NCBI GenBank assembly: GCA_964019695.1
Contig: OZ026524.1
Coordinates: 24,263,656-24,327,655 of the forward strand
DNA: 64,000 bases
Reading direction: 5' to 3'
Origin: Loripinus fragilis
Taxonomy: Eukaryota > Mollusca > Bivalvia > Lucinida > Lucinidae
This document shows, piece after piece, positions 62,901-64,000 of the stretch. The translations under genes and the position numbers were made by a program. Position 1 is the stretch's first letter. Every line of letters starts with the position of its first letter. Below the pieces are notes generated by a model. It worked only from the letters and a program-made list of their open reading frames with translations. It did no database searches and was not told the origin of the DNA.

Positions 62901-63926
62901 AAAAGTCACAGAACATCCACAGCCACAAGACATCCATAAGACAATTAAAGCAACGCAACCAGCTTTCACTTCCTCTTCAAGCTGATAACAAAACTATATA
63001 GCTAGAATGACACAAAGTAATGCATAACAAAACAAAAACAAACACAGTACGAACCCCCACAAACGATGCGAAGTACATTAAACAATAGATCAACCAGTGC
63101 TTATCATACATTGTTTGTATATTTTACTATTATTTGTTTCAATCCTACTAGAGCTGCTACAATAGAGCTATTGCCAACCTCAACCATTACCACAGAGAAA
63201 CTTACAGCATATGCGCAACTGGCTGGCTTTGATTATGTATACTTCTCATCTCCAAGCTCCATTGAAGTTTGTGTTAAGCTACAAGATGGTTTAGAGGCGC
63301 AGATGGTGTCATCTCCACAGACTAAATACATCGCAGCGCCAGCTCCTGTAGGTGAAGAAGAAGAATATGACTATCCGACTGATCATTTTCATGAATCTAG
63401 ACGACCACTTCTCTTTGATACAACAGGGAATCCTGATGAATTGTCAGATTATTTTAAACAGCACCTGTTTGTCAGTCCAGGTATCCGATATGTTAGGCTT
63501 GATCCAGTCATCATTGACCTATTAGATATTGCTTATACTCATTTCCCAGCAGGTTTTGACATTATACCAGGTTCTGCATATAGACCAAGCTCTGTCAACA
63601 GAAATAATATAGAGACCAGACATGAGAATGAGAAGTATCGATTCCAAATGGGTCAGGCAGTTGAAGTTAAGCCAAGTAGTACAGTGAATGATGACACGTT
63701 ATTTCAGTTGGGGATTTCGTTCATGAAAGCTGAAAGGTCTTTCCGTGTTTTTCGAACTGGTCTAGGAATTGGAGTTAAACTGGACCGGCTATACATTCAC
63801 ATTAAATCACTGAAAAAAGGAGAAACACCAATTGACATATGGGACAGTAGTAATCCTTCATTAAATAGAAGATTTAAAGATATACAGGATCAAATTTCAC
63901 GGGGTAATATTTTGCAAAGTGTTTGA
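52921..63926 (+). CDS. Hedgehog-N/M15-like multi-module protein, 3' exons: join(52921..53280,56432..56618,60372..60577,61491..61557,63152..63926)
   Basis: The exons encode repeated modules resembling the Hedgehog N-domain / DD-peptidase (M15) fold. Module 1: LLIQEAWDEPTSEH, VFNEGRATVLSI, VLEVCV. Module 2: DTWCDVQTRQCRSNC, RLAVKLQRL, ELYMEGRAATIEL, LAGFDYVYFSS, IEVCVK. Module 3: DIIPGSAYRPSSVN, RFQMGQAVEVKP, LYIHIKS. Hedgehog has LHYEGRAVD, EAGFDWVYYES and HIHC at these places. The His and Asp zinc ligands of the EGRAVD region are replaced in all three modules; only module 3 keeps the His of xIHx. It is therefore probably a non-catalytic, perhaps secreted protein. Phases join (1, 2, 1, 2), which supports one gene. 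An in-frame TAA lies at 60562. The 5' exons are missing. Exon 2 and two donors are uncertain. The fold match is by eye. Confidence 0.7.
53304..54322. mobile_element. ~1.02-kb mariner-like non-autonomous element
   Basis: Inverted ends 'tatactgctcaactaaagtt' 'tagcacgga' and, reversed, 'tatactgctcaacaaaagtt' 'tagcacgga': 29 bp with one mismatch, flanked by TA. No transposase frame is left. A lone related end is at about 40529-40556 (caaaacttttgttgagcagt). It begins 23 bp after the donor of exon 52921-53280. Confidence 0.8.
54330..56430. other. intron with MITEs
   Basis: 54690-54870 and 56205-56390 hold 'gatcaggcc'-type hairpins. 55450-55525 is a clean 'ccgtctcattaagacgg' hairpin. 55748-55764 is a run of about 17 G. 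I see no exon and no long frame. Confidence 0.55.
56432..56618 (+). CDS. Hedgehog-like gene, probable linker exon
   Basis: Acceptor ctatatatattacag. Entry phase 1 fits the preceding exon. It reads TAFSAKLSNLSLPSELIEGM, SHPSNVSMDAACGHPIGIV, SQDLVQRMILYMVAHSG. The end is uncertain: CCA|gtgtaa at 56618 and ACT|gtatat at 56579 both give the phase 2 exit that the next exon needs. No family is recognised for this segment; it would lie between modules 1 and 2. Support is splice phase and the protein-like composition of the frame. Confidence 0.55.
56628..56965. repeat. ~340-bp dispersed repeat, copy 3
   Basis: Same family as 11588 and 12462: 'agaggatcttacatgagtgt' ... 'gtaagccactagtggttta' ... 'gacgcgacgtcatatgataa'. 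Starts right after the probable linker exon. Confidence 0.7.
56970..58365. other. intron, mostly unclassified
   Basis: The frames at 57029-57298 and 57763-57974 have no splice support or recognisable domain. 58240-58365 is a decayed copy of the 'gtctcaatgagac' MITE (accaaagcatctttt ... gatccttttgagcac), which is the target of the LINE that follows. Confidence 0.4.
58400..59633 (+). pseudogene. LINE ORF2, RT C-half to C-terminus (Jockey superfamily)
   Basis: About 410 open codons. The first element-derived residues are GPLLFLVYINDI (end of RT motif B region), then RLFADDSSLFYAA (catalytic FADD) and DHKHLGITFSQNGQWHTHI (motif E region), the thumb/linker, ARIVTGLTRSVSLVKLYNEC, PLRNNNNFSTPFTRT, and a C-terminal CNWCNEIEDSEHYFFHC knuckle. 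This is the usual end of CR1/L2/Jockey-type ORF2. The N-terminal endonuclease and RT fingers are gone. The frame has no stop, so the insertion is fairly young. Confidence 0.85.
59942..59991. repeat. (TTTA)n microsatellite
   Basis: About twelve perfect 'ttta' units within the LINE 3' UTR. Confidence 0.95.
60372..60577 (+). pseudogene. Hedgehog-like gene, module 2 N-half exon with in-frame stop
   Basis: Acceptor tttaattctcag; one base completes a codon, then LVEYPLDDVTFSPEGPSDTW, CDVQTRQCRSNC, CNWCGSRTMSMRLAVKLQRL, SV. TAA follows at 60562-60564. If read through it, TNGD and a phase-1 donor GACA|gtaaat at 60577 join exactly to the exon at 61491, giving a module of normal Hedgehog spacing. Alternatives are the weaker phase-1 donor ATGA|gtatga at 60523, which skips the stop, or termination here. 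The cysteine-rich start looks like a small disulphide-bonded segment. Listed as possibly broken, not proven. Confidence 0.62.
60600..60830. repeat. 'caacaatgtagcattttgac' MITE
   Basis: Nearly collinear with 51045-51275: 'gatttcaacaatgtagcatt' ... 'gatcagactgcgcgtatgcg' ... 'cacataccacattgttgaaa'. It begins about 20 bp after the possible donor at 60577. Confidence 0.8.
61240..61450. repeat. palindromic MITE, 'gctcataaatgtt' family
   Basis: 'cattcttaagtccactgagc' left, 'ggttcagctgagttgagaat' right; the inner hairpin is aaaatgccaacaatt / tggcattttaaca. It ends 40 bp before the exon at 61491. Confidence 0.7.
61491..61557 (+). CDS. Hedgehog-like gene, 67-bp exon
   Basis: Acceptor acatatattgtag and donor GGAAG|gtgaga. 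Frame: [x]TT then AVIKAHTTRLTAG and MSELYMEG, with AG of a split Arg. Joined to 63152 it reads ELYMEGRAATIEL, matching LHYEGRAVDI of Hedgehog. The His and Asp ligands are Tyr and Thr. Far too short for ORF detection; both splice sites, both phases and the motif agree. Confidence 0.82.
61720..61915 (+). repeat. tRNA-derived SINE, diverged
   Basis: 'agcacagtgacccagtggca' 'gagtg', 'ctagtttaagactcac', 'tgttgtgtccttgagcaaat', 'cgttgactgtgacttaaaca'. Member of the 5648 family. Confidence 0.7.
61920..63060. other. intron with rearranged MITE
   Basis: 62290-62560 contains pieces of the 51045 MITE in opposite order (ctctgatcagactgtgctga; gatcagagccttaactagtc; cacattgttggaaatcacgt). 62860-62905 is the reversed 'gtatttcctgat' repeat. 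No exon recognised. Confidence 0.5.
63152..63926 (+). CDS. Hedgehog-like gene, terminal exon (module 2 C-half + module 3)
   Basis: The frame is open from an ATG at 63066, but tattatttgtttcaatcctactag directly before 63152 is a good acceptor and fits the incoming phase, so I start the exon there. Residues run AATIELLPTSTITTEKLTAY, AQLAGFDYVYFSSPSSIEVC, an acidic linker GEEEEYDYPTDHFHESRRP, then module 3: YVRLDPVIIDLLDIAYTHF, DIIPGSAYRPSSVN, RFQMGQAVEVKP, LGIGVKLDRLYIHIKS, and a short tail to ILQSV-TGA. AGFDYVY matches AGFDWVY of Hedgehog. ATTAAA at 63943 is a possible polyadenylation signal. Strongest exon of this gene. Confidence 0.9.
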
Positions 63927-63957
63927 TACAAATGTAGTTCCATCATTAAAATAATAT

Positions 63958-64000
63958 ACAGTAAAACCTCGAAAATTTGAATTCTGATTTTCGAAATGTT
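63958..64000. mobile_element. start of a TACAGTAAAACCTCG MITE
   Basis: 'tacagtaaaacctcgaaaat' is the left terminus of the family at 6719-7056; the rest is beyond the window. Confidence 0.6.

Noticed and set aside
63066..63151. ATG at 63066 as the start of a single-exon gene
   Set aside because: A pyrimidine tract and AG directly precede 63152. The sequence after it continues a module begun in exon 61491, and the codons before it read as intron.

Overview
This is nuclear DNA from an AT-rich, intron-rich, repeat-laden animal genome. I read it as a bivalve mollusc, probably a heterodont clam or mussel. The repeat vocabulary points there: tRNA-headed SINEs with a 'tactggttcaaccc' body, elements ending in TTTGGGGGCAT or GGTGAGCTA, and many short palindromic MITEs. 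The species cannot be named from sequence alone.

Three host genes are present, and every one is incomplete in the window. (1) Cyclin C (ccnc), plus strand, has five exons between 671 and 14029; they encode the second cyclin box and the C-terminus, and the 5' exons lie off the left edge. (2) A Rubicon (rubcn)-like gene, minus strand, has four C-terminal exons between 45312 and 26063, encoding the cysteine-rich Rubicon-homology zinc region and an acidic tail. It is tail-to-tail with ccnc. (3) A plus-strand gene has five exons between 52921 and 63926. It encodes a protein built of repeated Hedgehog-N/M15 DD-peptidase-like modules that have lost most zinc ligands. I cannot match it to a named gene. 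One of its exons carries an in-frame TAA. The intron phases of all three models join without a frameshift, which is the main reason I trust exons too short to stand out as ORFs.

The rest is transposon and satellite DNA, mostly in introns. 0.7-14 kb (ccnc introns): a non-autonomous hAT element with an 8-bp target duplication, a Penelope-like reverse transcriptase copy that landed inside a SINE, a 2-kb element with long inverted ends, and many MITEs. 14-26 kb (between ccnc and rubcn): two composite elements with ~141-bp tandem arrays in opposite orientation, and a cluster of MITEs including one with a perfect 46-bp palindrome. 28-44 kb (one 16-kb rubcn intron): a ~42-bp minisatellite, a third ~141-bp array element, a ~170/338-bp higher-order array, two convergent L1/Tx1-like LINE pieces, a ~475-bp array and a ~590-bp inverted-end element. 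45-64 kb: SINEs, a second Penelope 3' end, a mariner-like element just after an exon, and a 5'-truncated Jockey-superfamily LINE.

The ccnc product is the CDK8/Mediator kinase-module cyclin and the Rubicon product controls autophagy and endosome maturation. I see no sign that the three genes work together. No rRNA gene, intact tRNA gene, CRISPR array or bacterial feature was seen.
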